From NCBI GenBank assembly GCA_022059125.1, contig JAEUWY010000005.1, forward strand, positions 992,001-1,056,000: a stretch of DNA of 64,000 bases, given 5' to 3'. Below are positions 22,428 through 35,000 of this stretch, piece by piece. The position numbers were made by a program, and so were the translations under genes. The notes under the pieces are model-generated. The model did not search any database. It saw only the letters and a list, made by a program, of their open reading frames with translations, and was not told the DNA's origin. The first letter of the stretch is position 1. Every line of letters starts with the position of its first letter. Origin of the DNA: Corynespora cassiicola. Taxonomy: Eukaryota; Ascomycota; Dothideomycetes; Pleosporales; Corynesporascaceae.

Positions 22428-24071
22428 ATGCCAGGCAGGAGTGATTGAGCGAGGCGCTTGGATTTGGTCGGTTCGTCACATTATTCGCAACTAGACTAGA
22501 TGAAATTGAATACAAAGCATGTCTTGGTGAAAAGAATTCTCTTGAAAGTGATACCATGCCGCGCATTGTAGATTCCATATGCGAATCCACGTTTCTTGGG
22601 TATGTACCTATGCAAAATTGCTACGAAATGTTTTTTTGGGGTTTTTCGAAAGTCTTTACTCTCATCTGAATACTCTAATAGAGAGGAAAAAGAAACAAAA
22701 ATTCCACAGACTACCATTCAGACTCGAAGAAAGAAGATGTGCGAGTTTTAGAGTAAATCACCTTTCCTCCGCCCATGTACTGCTTCCGCATTGTCATCCA
22801 TGTACGCATTCTTCGAGACCACAAGTCCAAAAAAACTCACATGCTTCGTTAGATCAACGATAATCAACATCTAACCTAACGAGCTTCTTTCTCTCCCTCA
22901 AAAAACCCTGATTCCAAATCCTCGCCTTCAATCTCGATCCCGAAACACGGATTACAAACCTTCAATCCCCAATCCCCAATCCAATAACCTTTCATAAGAA
23001 AACCACCCTCAAACAACAAGGCCACCCCATCTAATCCAAATCCCCCTGTCGATCACACATCCCAATCCAGCACTCCCTCCCTCCCAATCCGGACCACACC
23101 CTCCACGCCAACATAGGGCTTACCTACGCCATTCGAGCCCACCGCCTCGACATTACCTACCACATCGCCAAACCCGCAAGCTGAGCCCACCCCGTTGAAA
23201 CCCGCGTCCGCGTCCGCGCCCGCCTCAGCCTCACACATCCGCTCCCCCCCCGCTCCCACGCCCCAGCCTCACCCACAGCCCCATCCCCTCGCGCACTCCC
23301 GCCACCAAAATCTGAGCCAAATAAAAACTTTCAGCCACGTCAAAACCGCACCGTTGACACCCGCTCACCGCTCACCGCCCAGCACCACCCTAGTGCAGTA
23401 GCCCGGGCTTCCAACCCCTCCCTTCTAGCGCTGACGCCGGAGCGCATCGCGCACTCTGGCACCCTGCTGCTAAGCTCCGACAAGCTCCGACAAGCTCTCC
23501 TCAGCTCGGGCCAGAGTCGGAAATCAAGCTTCGATAAGCTTTTGTCAAATGCTGAGGAGAGATTTTGGAGGGATGGTTAGGTATGTTCGGAGGGCCCGCG
23601 GGAATTCATGGCTTCGGGACCGGGCGATGTGCGGCTTCGGTGGTCCGACAGATCATCTTGGGGCGTGGGGACGTGGTCGGAGTAGTGAGTGCAAAGTGTT
23701 GTGGAGGGGCAGGGGTGAGCATTGTGCGTACGAAGCTACGCGTATGTGCCTGTGTAGATATGTGGGGAGGGGATCGACAGGGACGCTTGATCCCGCTGTT
23801 TGGTACGTAGGCTCGTGTAGCACGTCCGGTCAGAGCCCGGGCAACAGGGCTGCCGGCGAGAGCGACATTGAACATTGAAGACCAGTTTCTATTCGTGTCT
23901 TGCCATCGAAGGCCTCATGATGAGATGAAAAAAAAACCCCCCCGAGACGCCTTACATCCCGCGACCTGACCAACCTGTTCATAACCCACAAGGTACACTC
24001 TATGTATCTCCTGCTATTCAAGATTCTATATACAGACCTTTGCTTTTTTGCTCTTTTGTGTTCCTCAATTT
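22428..24071. other. convergent intergenic region
   Basis: About 1.6 kb between the ends of two converging genes. One strand of 22.9-23.4 kb is markedly C-rich (for example repeated AATCCCC near 22964-22981) and there are short CAAGCTCCGA direct repeats near 23480. No gene is recognised. Confidence 0.5.
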
Positions 24072-26535
24072 CTACGGCAAACCTCTCCCAGAATTCACCG
24101 CGTTGGCCAGCTGACTAGTATCCGGCCGATTCTCTGCATACCTCTCATAGCTATCCTTGTACAATTCATCCCCACTCGTCGTCATCCTAACACTACGCTC
24201 ATTCTCAATCGCATCGACCCATAGCTTCCACCTTGACCCTTCTTCCGGCTCTGGCCATCCCCTGTACAGCGCAAGCACACGCCTCAGTCGGATAACCCAG
24301 GGTGCGATCTGCACGTCCACGAACCCAAAGTCGCGGCCCAGGAAGAAAGGTCCCGTCGAATCCGCCGCATCGACAAGCTTGCCGATCTCAGTGCGCAATT
24401 CTGTCGCATGCGTGACTTGATCGTTGGTATCCTGCGCCTGCAGGAGCCTGTAGAAGCATGGCACGATGTGGCGGTTCACGTGGTCGGCCCAGAGTCTGCA
24501 GGTAGCGCGTGTTTGGGCATCGACAGGCAAGAGAGAGCGTCCGATGCCCAGATCTTCGAGGTACTCCATTATCACGGTGGATTCGTGGGTAGACCATGAT
24601 GGGCCATGGCGGATTGCCGGCACGAGGCCGCGGGGGTTGATGTCGAGGAGGGACTGCGGCTTCTTATAGGGATCGACCTCTATGTACTGGTAGGGCAATT
24701 GCTTGTGCTCGAGCGATATCCATACACGTTGTACAAAGGGACTAGAGCGGACGGGGTTAGTGATTGGTGATGGTGGTGTGAGCCGTGAGGGTGACGTCAT
24801 AATACACGAAGATCATATGTTGATGAAAAAGTACTCACCAGAAGCAGCTGCCAAATAATTTCAGATCCTCATCCCTGGAGTGAAGTTTCACGGTTGCCAG
24901 AGCGTTGGCGGTGGCCCTTTTGTGGTATGTCTTCTTCGACGAGTCGCCTCCCTGATTCGAATCAGTCATTATGGCTCTAATAGAGGCAAAGACAGATGAA
25001 GACTGTAATGTAGTACAGCGAGCAGAAACAGGGAGAGAGCGGTGGAGATGATTTTGTAACCTCCAAGCGCGTGTAGAAGGCGAGCGTGAGGAAACCGAGA
25101 AGATCCTGGACATGGAATACATGAAGAAATTTCCGCAAGAAAAGGGCCAAAGGAAGTACAAGAAAACGACCCCGCAATATCCCGTGAAGAGATCCACATC
25201 AGATGACGTGACTCAAGTGGACTGCCAGGCGTATCCGAGGCATCTTGCAGAAGTGTGCTCGCTGCTATATCGGATTACGTGAATAGGAAGTCATCCAAGC
25301 TTGGCCTCTGATACTAACAGGCCCCGGGCGTAGATCTTGGGTTTGCGAGCAGAGAGTGGTGGAAAATCGAAACAGAAAAAAAAAGAGCTGAAACATAAAA
25401 CTCACTTGTCCCTTCTTCCTCTCCTTTTCGTGCTTCATCAACCACCGTATCACACTGTTTTTCTTGACCCGGTCACTCTCCTCCAGCGTGTGCTTGTGCG
25501 GACCCGCAACCCCATCCCCCTTCCCATTTCCCCCATTGCCATTAACCCTCTGAATGGTATAATACTTTTGCGACTTCTCCTGGCCCATGGATAATCCTAC
25601 GCTGTGCATTCCCCACGCCTGGGGATTGACCTGCGCCTGGCCAAAGAAGGCATTCGCCACACCCTCCATCTGCGTATCCTCGACAGAGACGGGGGGCTGC
25701 ATGCCCGTCTGCTCGATGAGCTCAGCGCCATCGAAATACTCTGTGATTTTGATCTTGACATCACAGAGGTCGCGCCCGCGGGCCACACGCTTGCGCTTCT
25801 TCTTGTCGGGGTCGGTCGATTTCTTTGTACCCGGCGGTCGTCCTTTGAGCCTGCAGTCCCAGTAGTGGGACACGAAGCGCTTGCGCTTGTGGCGTTGGGT
25901 CGAGCGGTGCGAGTAGACGTTGTCGACGTGGGGGAAGTATGTCTGGAAGCTGGAGCAATCGTTAGAATGAGCCAATGCCTGCAAACTCCGGGGCCTATCT
26001 GAACGTACTCTTCCTCAGTCAGGGTGATGGTGTCGTCGACATGGAACAAGCGTTCACGCCACTCGTCCAAGTTCGGTGGGTTCGGAATCAGTTTCAACCC
26101 CTCAAACTGGCCGTGGTTTGACACCGGTATATCGTCAGGGTCCTGGGCCTGGCCAGATGCCTGGATATAGTCATGCTGCGGATCGAGCTCAGGCAGCTGG
26201 GGCGGCGCTCGCGGTAGGGGCTGCTGGGCGGGCGGAGGCTGCAGGTGCTGAGGCGCTGGAGGGCCCGGGATCAAGTTGAAGCGGCTCGCAGCATGCGAGA
26301 AGGGCGTGGCAATGGCCTGGAAATGGGAGGGCGAGTGCGGCAAGCCATGGCTGTGCTCGAATGGATTGGTCGCATGCAGGCCGTGGGCGGGCTGCGGGGC
26401 GTCGTCCAAATGGTATCGCTGCTGGAAGAGGTTGTCGTTGGCGCTCGCCGAGATGGCCTCGAGCGACTGCAGCTCGGGCGGCAGCGTCTGGTAGTGGAGG
26501 CCATCGGTGCGAAGCTGGTGGAGAGGCAGATCCAT
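24072..26535 (-). CDS. fusion of an uncharacterised basic domain with a glutathione S-transferase
   Basis: Four exons on the minus strand join in phase: 26535-26009, 25949-25406, 24951-24839, 24741-24072, giving 617 residues. The first ~357 residues are Pro/Gln-rich, then HVDNVYSHRSTQ, a Cys/Trp block (YWDC) and a strongly basic KKKRKRVARGRDLCDVKIKI region that could bind nucleic acid; I know no function for it. Residues ~358-617 are a GST: a thioredoxin-fold start with KLFGSCFCPFVQRVW (catalytic-type Cys, as in omega-class enzymes), NPRGLVPAI and an all-helical C-terminal domain ending NSGRGLP. The join over a 454-bp intron keeps phase 0, and similar long fungal GSTs are remembered from other Pezizomycotina. 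The alternative is two genes, with the GST starting at ATG 24969 (266 residues), also in frame. The CFCPF motif appears only after splicing at 24839/24741. Confidence 0.72.
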
Positions 26536-27060
26536 TGCTGCTCGCTGCTTTAGCAGAGACGCAGTCTCTGCCAAGAAACGTTTGAGGAGGTAGATCTATC
26601 GATAGCCCTGCGAGGGGAGCATGGACCCGCGATGGGGGTTATGCAAACCGCCCCGTCATCCTGATCGTGTTCTTTGTTCGTCTCATCGCGTCACGGTTCC
26701 ATATTGCATGCAAGTCAATTTTAACTTATTCGTGCAAGTAATTTCTTTGTCATCATATTGCAAGAGGACGTCTCGCTTCCAGCTTGGATTCCCGCCGACC
26801 AAGGTTTTGCACCAGCCGTCGTGGCCGGGGTTCATACGTCCAGCTCTACGCTCTACCGCTTCCTTGCATCGCCCACTTTGGAATTGGCCGGCAGCCCAAG
26901 CATGCGCTGAATTTTTCCCGTCTATGCTCGATTCGCATTATTCAATTCTGGCCCCCTTGTAGAGGGCCCGGCCTCGGCTCCTGGAATCTACCGTCCCCCA
27001 ACGCCGTGCCCATGCCATGACAAGAAGCATTACGAAGAAACCCCCATTTTATCTAACCGG
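26536..27060. other. intergenic, upstream of GST fusion gene
   Basis: About 525 bp between the fusion gene start and the eIF3h stop, both on the minus strand. No gene seen. Confidence 0.55.
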
Positions 27061-28308
27061 CTACGAAGACTCCCCGGGCAACAAATTGCTCTTGACGGCA
27101 AACATCTTTGAGCTGACGCTCGCCGTGAAGCCGTCCACCTGCCTTGCGTACTGCTCCACCTGCCTGGAGTTGAGGAGAGTCTCCAGCCTGCTGGGCTCCT
27201 GGGGCAGCTTGAACAGCCTCTGCCACTCGTCCTCGGGGAGCGCTGGCTGTTTCGATGCTGCGCGCGCTGCGTTCTCCGCCTTCCTCTTCTGCTGCCACGC
27301 CGTAATCTTGGCCTGCTCTCGGGCGAGCGATCGCTGGTAGTACTGGTGGTTGTTGAGCTCAGTGTGGTGGTTCTCGATGCTCTCGAGGAGCAGGTCGCAC
27401 TGCTTCTCAAGGTAGGGGTCGATGGAGAGATCGAGGGAGTCGTAGTTGGGGAAAAGAGGCGGCTGGGGGGTGTTGGGGTCCTGCTGCAGGGCGGCGAGGT
27501 TCGGGGGAAACTTGAGCTCCTCCTTGGGCGCGTCCGAAGGGAGTTGGTGGAGGAGAGATGTGAGGAGGTGAGAGTTGTGGACCGTCACGGGGAGCTCCAC
27601 CAAAATGTCCTGGTAGCGGAGACCGCTCTTCTGGAGGCTAGAAAACCGTCAGCACACGAATCCGCCAGAAGGGATGCGCGCGGTGCATACTTCTCAGTCG
27701 TGAACTTGCCCTCCTTGTAAGCCGTCATGAACGAGGGCGACAGCCTGTACGCGCGCAAGCTCAGGGCACCCTGCGAGCTCCTGCTAACATCGTGGACGAG
27801 CGCCACGGTCCTTTCGTTCATCTCCTTCTGGTAGAAGAACTGGTTCTCGATTGTGTTCAGGTTGACAAAGTTGCCCATGCTGGTGCTCGTGTACCAGCCG
27901 ACGTTGTTGGCGTCCACGTTGACCTCCCTCAGGAACTTGAGCATCTCATTCTGGTATGCGACGTTGGCCTTTGCGCGGGGGGCCGCAGCGGCGAGGTTGG
28001 CGGCAGAGTCCTGCTGGTGGCTATCGGTGGTTGGGACGTCGATGGTGGGGAAAGAGAAGGTGTTTGTGATTTCCAAAACACCGTTCTTCTCCATGCCCAC
28101 AAGGGAGCCGGTCGCGATGGTGGGGAAAGATTTGCTGGCATGGGTGAGGACCTTGATCACGACCTGCAAGTAGACATTAGCACGGCGAAGGCGCACAGCA
28201 TCGAGCGGACGCGGAAAGATTGCGGGGCAGGTGGATTCTTTGTGCGCAACGTACCAGAGCCTCGACCTGGACCGCCTTGAGCGGGGTTTCCTTCTGAGCT
28301 TCCGCCAT
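27061..28308 (-). CDS. eif3h: translation initiation factor eIF3 subunit H
   Basis: Non-catalytic MPN-domain subunit of the cytoplasmic eIF3 complex. Three exons join in phase: 28308-28255 (18 codons, [18 protein letters not shown]), 28163-27691 and 27637-27061, for 367 residues. The MPN fold begins right after the first splice with [23 protein letters not shown], followed by [10 protein letters not shown] and [14 protein letters not shown], all characteristic of eIF3h. The C-terminal helical region holds HYTE-like [24 protein letters not shown]. The JAMM metal-binding set is not evident, as expected for this subunit. The ATG at 28308 has a good context (AACATGG). It is a single-copy core gene and marks the housekeeping half of the window. 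Confidence 0.95.
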
Positions 28309-29373
28309 GTTGGCTAAAATTTAAAACCGTCGTCTGGGGCTGAGCGGAGTCGCGGGAGTTGAACGTCGTCGAGGTTGGTGTCGAGTGAGGAATTTCGGAA
28401 GTCCACACGATGCCAAGATTTGCGGTAAGCGAACATCACGTGTGGCTTGAATTCACCCAACACTCCAAGACTGCTGCATGGTGGAGCTCGGCGTCTCTCT
28501 GAAAAGAGGTGCCATAACGAGAGAATAAACCTCTTAAAAACCTGTAGATTTCTATGACATGTTCTATACAGAGTAATAGCAAGAGCCATATAGTGATATA
28601 ATGTGCAACAACCACGGCATGCTCTATCCAGGCCGCGCAGTCCACATGTCAAGCCTCAACAACACCAAGAAGACCTCACCCACCAGCCAAACCAAGATGA
28701 ATCCTTCTTCAAAGCCGCAGAACAAGCCACGAGCCTTTGACGAAAGGGTCAAGAAAAGGTCAAAAATTCCTTGCCGACCAGAAGGCCAACAGAAGCGGTC
28801 ATAGTTGCAGTTTTCAACTAGCAAAAACGCTACCTCAGACGAATCTTCACTGGTCAGCGTAATGCCCATGCACTGGGATGAGGGGAAGAAGAAGAGGAGT
28901 GGGAGGGGGGGACGACGGTTCTTTATACTCGAGGACGGCGCTAGGCAGCTGCCTGACACGTGATCCGGGCTCCAGGCAACGGTTGCGAGGCATCTGGAGC
29001 ATTCGGTCGGTCTACAACTGTGGCTATTACCTACCGAAGTAGACAATAGTGGGCGTGTCGATTTGTTGAGAGAGAGAGAGAGGCGTGTGACATGAGCGAG
29101 TCAATGGCCAGGCGAGAACGACCCACGGCTTCACTCATGTAGACCATAGTACTCTCAGATAAACATATATATATATCCTTGGTATAACTGACTAATAGTA
29201 TGCTATTCTTCAACAAGAATGCCATGCAATGCCATGCGTTGAACCAGAATGCAGTCGTAATGCGAAATCACACAAATACCCCAAACGCCTTTGCTTCATG
29301 CAACCGCCCGTATACCCCATTAAATGAGACCAACACTTCCCTTCCGATATTTTCCCTATCGAACCCAACGCCT
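28309..29373. other. intergenic with microsatellites
   Basis: About 1.06 kb. It contains a (GA)n run at about 29069-29082 and an (AT)n run at about 29165-29176. Short frames show no domain. Confidence 0.55.
29069..29082. repeat. GA dinucleotide microsatellite
   Basis: Seven uninterrupted GA units in non-coding DNA downstream of the HExxH gene. An (AT)n tract follows about 85 bp later. Confidence 0.7.
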
Positions 29374-31230
29374 CTATAACATATCCTCATCTGAACCTCC
29401 TCCTTCGGTACCAACGGCTGTGCTTGCGCCCGACTCCGGAACGACCTCTGCCTCTCCTTGCTCGGTGCTCGGTACCTCCTCAGCCTCCTCGGCCACAACC
29501 TCCCTGCTGACGCAATTCGACCCAATATCCACTCCGCTCTTCCTCTTCTGGGAGTACGGGGACCAACGCTTGACTTCGGGCTGTCGCTGTGGCCTCCTGT
29601 TATTCGAGTTCGGGTTCTTGACAATCTGGCCGTCGTCCATGCGGTGGAACGCCGTGTCCCTGCCATCGATGTGATCCGATATGTCTGCGTCCTTCTCGTC
29701 CTCCCACATCATCAGGTTTGTTCCGTTGATTTCGACCGACCTGCACCCGTTGCGTGGTACGTAGAATTGATCCGGTTCAGATTCGCTGAAGTCCTGCTCC
29801 CACGTTTCCTTTTGTTGCATCTTGGATATGTACTCCATGGAGAGGGTGTAGAGGACGTTGTCTTCCTTGTCGTAGACTTCCTTGAGCGGGTAGTTTAGGA
29901 CTGCGAGGCCGAGTCCACAATCCACGCGGGAGGAAATTGGGTGGAGGCGGCCGCCAAAAACCTTGAGTTCAAACGCGATACCAGACTCGGTCCACATGTT
30001 GTCGTTGAAGAAGACTTCGGGCTGCCCCAGTGGATGATCGTGGTGAGGTCCGGAAACTTCGATAAAGTGCGCCATTTCGTGGGCGAGGCAGACAGCCAGG
30101 AACAAGTTGAAGCGCAGCACCATGGCTGGGTCTGGATACCTCAACAAGCTCAGCTTCTTGGCCGTCGTGTAAAAGTCCGAATGCAAGCAGATCCGACTGG
30201 TGTGGCACTTGCTGTTAAGTTTTCGTATGAGTCCGTTCTTGTAGTCGGCGACCAGGCCCATCGATGCGTACACAGGATCCGGAGGTAATGGATCGCGGTG
30301 GAACATGAAATGAACCGTGTCCGCTTGTGCATCAAGGAATGCCTTGAACTCAGCAGCATGCTCTGCGGTCCACGATACATCTTCCCGTATGCGCCAGCAA
30401 GGTTGCCCGTATTCCTCCGAAGTCTTCAGGCATGGCTTCCTGTCTCCAAAGACCAGCGTGTGCCAGAACGTATACGTGGCCCGAGAAAACAAGAACAGAG
30501 TGCAAAGTCGCAGTGCAGGCTTGAGCACCTCATAGACCGCATCTGGGCATGCATGAAAGTTTTCGGGCCGAAAGATCGGATGGATTTCGTTGTCAAGAGT
30601 GGAAGCCTGGACGGGTGCGTTCTCAGCAAACGTGACGGCTTGCTTCTTGATCAGGTCGACCGGATCAAACCCCAGCTTGGGTTTCCGCTTGGCGGGATCT
30701 TTGCGATGCCCCAAAAGCCGCCGGTACTTTTCCAGCACCTTTCGGTCGGCTACCTGGGCAAGATGATGATTGATTGAGATGCTAAGCTGTAACCCAAAGT
30801 CCTTGGGCACCTCTATCGTCGAAGGGGTGAAGGTGGCAGTGCTATTGTAACTCAAAATGTCTGGCAGATCGCGCACAAGCTTGCCGATGCACTCGTCCAT
30901 GATGACGCCCTCCTGGATCTTGTGCAAGAGCACGGTATTATCGCCTTGGCTCTGCACTTGATACTCGCCCTCGCCTTCGTCAGGCAGCAAGTGGCGCATC
31001 TTCGTCGCCGTGACGGGCGGCCCGCAACCTGTCGGAGTCGAAGTGCCAGTCACCGTCGGCTGCCACTCCATGCTGTCCGAATCATCTTGCTCGTAGACGG
31101 CGCTATTCACCGCTCCGCCTTCCGCCGCTTCCCCGCCCTCCTCTGCCGGGTCGTGATTTAAGCGGTCCTCCAAAAGTTGGCTCGCATGATACAGAGCTTG
31201 ATAGGCTTTTCTATATCTAAATGGATCCAT
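29374..31230 (-). CDS. uncharacterised fungal protein with HExxH zinc-protease motif
   Basis: Single exon, 618 residues from ATG 31230 (context AGCATGG); no ATG lies further upstream in frame. The protein has an acidic N-terminus, a central helical part, and at residues 383-387 the sequence HEMAH inside FLAVCLAHEMAHFIE, the HExxH zinc site of metallopeptidases. Twenty-seven residues after the second His comes MWTESGIAFE, whose Glu414 could be the third ligand of a gluzincin-type site. The tail is acidic and Lys/Arg-rich in patches and probably disordered. No signal peptide is seen, so an intracellular role is likely. I do not recognise a named family; protease activity is inferred from the motif only. 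Confidence 0.8.
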   Translation of the reverse strand: MDPFRYRKAYQALYHASQLLEDRLNHDPAEEGGEAAEGGAVNSAVYEQDDSDSMEWQPTVTGTSTPTGCGPPVTATKMRHLLPDEGEGEYQVQSQGDNTVLLHKIQEGVIMDECIGKLVRDLPDILSYNSTATFTPSTIEVPKDFGLQLSISINHHLAQVADRKVLEKYRRLLGHRKDPAKRKPKLGFDPVDLIKKQAVTFAENAPVQASTLDNEIHPIFRPENFHACPDAVYEVLKPALRLCTLFLFSRATYTFWHTLVFGDRKPCLKTSEEYGQPCWRIREDVSWTAEHAAEFKAFLDAQADTVHFMFHRDPLPPDPVYASMGLVADYKNGLIRKLNSKCHTSRICLHSDFYTTAKKLSLLRYPDPAMVLRFNLFLAVCLAHEMAHFIEVSGPHHDHPLGQPEVFFNDNMWTESGIAFELKVFGGRLHPISSRVDCGLGLAVLNYPLKEVYDKEDNVLYTLSMEYISKMQQKETWEQDFSESEPDQFYVPRNGCRSVEINGTNLMMWEDEKDADISDHIDGRDTAFHRMDDGQIVKNPNSNNRRPQRQPEVKRWSPYSQKRKSGVDIGSNCVSREVVAEEAEEVPSTEQGEAEVVPESGASTAVGTEGGGSDEDML

Positions 31231-32064
31231 GCTAGGGGGTTGCTCCAAGGTGCCGCAGAATTTTCATTCAGCCGCTAGATGCGCAGGTCCAAAAGGCGGT
31301 GTCCGATTGCTGTGTGGTTGGTGTACTCATCAGACCGCGTTTGGTAGGCTGTATGTACGACCCAGCTGCAGCCTGAACCCGAAATCGACAAAAAATAGGT
31401 GTGAAACTCCAAGCAGCTGCCATTTGATGGGTCTTTACTTGGAAAGTAGTGAAAGAGTGGGCGGGTGGAGGGCCTCGGTTGGAGATCTGCACGTGCCCAT
31501 TCACGGACCTGGAGTTGCTGGCGTCGTCTTCAAAAGACACATGGGGGCAGAGTGACGTCGGAAGAAAGGCGAGTGATGTTCTGATGGAAAGGATCGGTGA
31601 GGGTGGTTGCGTTGTTAAGACAACATGAGGATCCGGGACACTAGAGGCTGACTCTCGGCAATACTTGGCCTGTGCGCATTCCGCATGCCATTTTTCTGCC
31701 TTGATCCACTCATACGACAGATGACTTTTACGCCCCTAACCATGATTCGTCCTAGTTTCGTAGATGTCTTGCGGTGAAAATCATTGTACACGTAAACACT
31801 CTGGAACTTTCTATCGTCTAGCCACAGGCAGCTGTTCAGGCAGCAGCATGATGGGGCCTAGCTGAGTGGCACAGCCAAATCCAGATGGGAACCGTAGTTT
31901 CATAAGTGCATGGATCCATTACCAGTCTACGTGATATCCCGCCGAGGTAGTGGGATCTCGTTACTAAACCTGTACTGTCCGATGCATCTCGCCAAGAAAA
32001 CCCCAGACTCATGAGTGGCATGCACACCGCATACCCCTGACCATCCATCTTGTATCCATCTAAC
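31231..32064. other. intergenic, upstream of HExxH gene
   Basis: About 830 bp with no recognisable gene. It separates two minus-strand genes. Confidence 0.55.
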
Positions 32065-35000
32065 CTACTCAAAATCTCCTAGCCCCAGTAGCTCACCATT
32101 CAGCATTCGACCGAGATGGGTCTTGTCCGCACCTTCCCCTTCTCGTCTAACCTTGACCAAGACCTCCTTGAGGAACCGCACAGGGCTCTTCTTCAGACCC
32201 CAGGCACCCACGGGAGGATTGATGAATCCATCTGCCGACACTACCTCGCCATCTTTTGCAGCATCAGAGGCCAATCCTAAGAACTGACAAAGCTGGACGT
32301 ATTCTTCAATGGAACGGAAATAAAGTTGACCAGCAAAGAGATTGAGTTGGGCTGACAGCGTGGGCGGTACGCACCCAGGAGAGAAGGCGCGGCCTGCTGT
32401 GAATAGCTTCAATTCATCGAGAGGCTCGTAAACTTGATTGTGACGAGGAGAATAAAGATGCAAAGTCACCTTTGATGTCTCTCTAATCTTGGGCCACAGT
32501 ACGTCGACCTCAGCGGGGCTGAGTACCACGAGACGTTGGATGTCGTGCATTGCTGCCACAGACAAGACCCACTGCACTGGTCTATGGTAGGAGTCGGATA
32601 TGTGGGACTTGGTGGACCGGGCAATTGAAGGCGTCTTTACAGTCCTAGCGTAGTCTGCTGTGACTAAAAGGTCGGTAGGGAATTGCTCAGGGTTGAAGTG
32701 CTTTGCCGCACTTGTCGACTTGAGAGACTGGAAAGCAGGTATGAAGGCGTCCGAATTTTCCCTCAGCTGACCAGATTCGATAAGGTAGATCAGGTCAGGA
32801 TGGATAAAGTGGTCCTCTGGTGACATGGGCGCAGGCCGCTGCACTTGGCGTTCCTCTTCTATCTCTGGAGAGAGCTCACGCTCTTGCTCTTCATGCAAAG
32901 TTGCCGAGTTGAAGTTCATGGCCTCGAACTCTTCGCACCGAGCGATGATTTTGGCGATATTCTCGTTTGATCGGTCCCAGGATTTGAGGGAGGAGCCAGC
33001 GGTCTGTGAGCGTGGTCGATAACGCTGGTCCAAAGTCTGTGCTTCGTCTTCCAGGAAAGCCTTTGCTTGTTCCATGGAGGTATTGGAACCATTTAACAGC
33101 CCCTCGTGTTCTTCAAAACGACGTCCTTGGGTGGCCCATAGCGGCATACTCCTCCGTGTATCAATCCATGTCTCGGTGATCGCCCACGTGAGAACATCGG
33201 ACACCTCAATATTATCGTTCGCAGACTTGAAGGTGCAGTCTCGGATCTTTGTCTGGATCTCTTCAGGGATGCAGAACACGGCAGATTGTCCTTTCCCGAG
33301 CTTTCGCATTCGCATACAAGCTATTACGATGTTAGTGAATATTCATGCATATCAGATTATGGTGTTCCAACTTACCTTGTACGAGCCTATCTTTAGTAAG
33401 ATTGGCACCCAAGGTCACTGCAGCCCTGTAGTTCCTCGGCAATTTTAAATCCGTGCCTCTAGTGTGTGCCTCGTCCAAGTACACAAGGCAAAGATCCAGT
33501 TGCTTTGCAAATGGAGATGTCTGTAATATCTCAATCCGACCACTTCGATCCAAGACTGATATATCTTCGTTATCGTCGAAAAATATCACCGCCTGGATAT
33601 TTTCATTGCTCATAAACAGCCATTTTTCTGCAACCTGGAGGTTGTTGAGTTCGAGAATCTGTGCTCCGACGTCAAGGATAACACGCGTCTCCGGTTGCAT
33701 GAAATTGACAACACCTAGCAAATGCTCTGCATCCGTCTGTGTGCCCGATCGTCGAGGGAGCAGCGCGATCGAGCTCTCATCTTGAAGGATGTATGATAGC
33801 ACAAGCGCATTGGTGTGCTTTTGTCTCGAGAGATCCAAGTGCTTGACACTCAGCGGCAGAACATGCTGGGAGTCATTTGTTCCGCTAAAGCCGGTCGTAG
33901 GGTTCGATTTGACGCGGCCTAAATCCCATCCAGAAGCGGAAAGTTTGGAAGGGAATTCTTTCATTTCCTTTGGGAAGACAATATGCGAAAGGAAATAGTC
34001 GATTGCGCCCTTTGAATATTGGAGATGGGGAAAGACTTCAGCTGTGCACCGGTGCTTATCCTTGAGGTTGATTCCAGCTAAATGGTGATATGCTGGAGAA
34101 AATTCTGGCGTTGTTGCAGCGACCCACTGGATATATTCGATATCGGCTTGATCCGAATTCATCAGATGACTGAAGCTATCGAAGAGCTCTTCATCCGTCA
34201 GACCCCCATAGTAGTAAGTCAGTGATGTGAGAACAATCACCACATCTGGATGGCTGAATTCCGAGCGGGGGCTGGGTGCATCCTTGGAGCGAAATGGGAC
34301 GGCCAGCTTGGTAGCGGGGACTCGATTGGGATCGACTCCAAAATTCACTCGCCAACGCTTCGTTCTAAAAGCAAACCGTAAAACACCGCATGCTAGAAGA
34401 CCGCGGACAAGTAGAAGGGGCGAGCAAGTTGAGTCCGTCCAGTAACCACTGGATTCTACCTCGGAAACTTCGCTGGGGGATAAATTGCTACTGGTGATGT
34501 ATCGGTAGATGGCAGATCTCAAAGGTTTAGACTGCTGATGAATCGCAAGTCCTGGAAGACCTTTCTCGCATATAGACTTCGCAATAGCATGAACAAGCAT
34601 ACCATCTGCATCGTCCCGTAGTGTTCGCACCCTAGGATATCTGCCATCTCTAATGTCCAACTCTATCGATGAAGGTAGTTGATCCTTCACATCGGAGGCA
34701 AGTGTGGATACAAGTGCTAAAACAGCATGGATCAAATTCCACCGTTCAGGACTCATCTCAACAGATCGCTGTGTGCCCATTGTGTATATCAGCGCAAATT
34801 TGACGCTGAAATTCTCGTCACTCTCGTCCACAATGTCGCGCGTTTTCTCATCGAAGAACTGCTGAGTAGATAGAAGTAGATCAGCAGTTCTATCAAGGCC
34901 GCTTAAACGACACTCGATGCCCATCAGTTGGAATGAGAGAATATGCTCGGGTTGAACGAGCAATATGCCTCGGTTTTTCATGCATTTATGATACATCCTA

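Noticed and set aside
23053..23401. Opposing Gly- and Pro-rich frames around 23.05-23.40 kb
   Set aside because: Produced by a C-rich low-complexity tract; not protein-like.
24835..25197. Extended N-terminus for the GST part starting at 25197
   Set aside because: The sequence upstream of 24969 does not resemble the family and is better explained as intron or leader.
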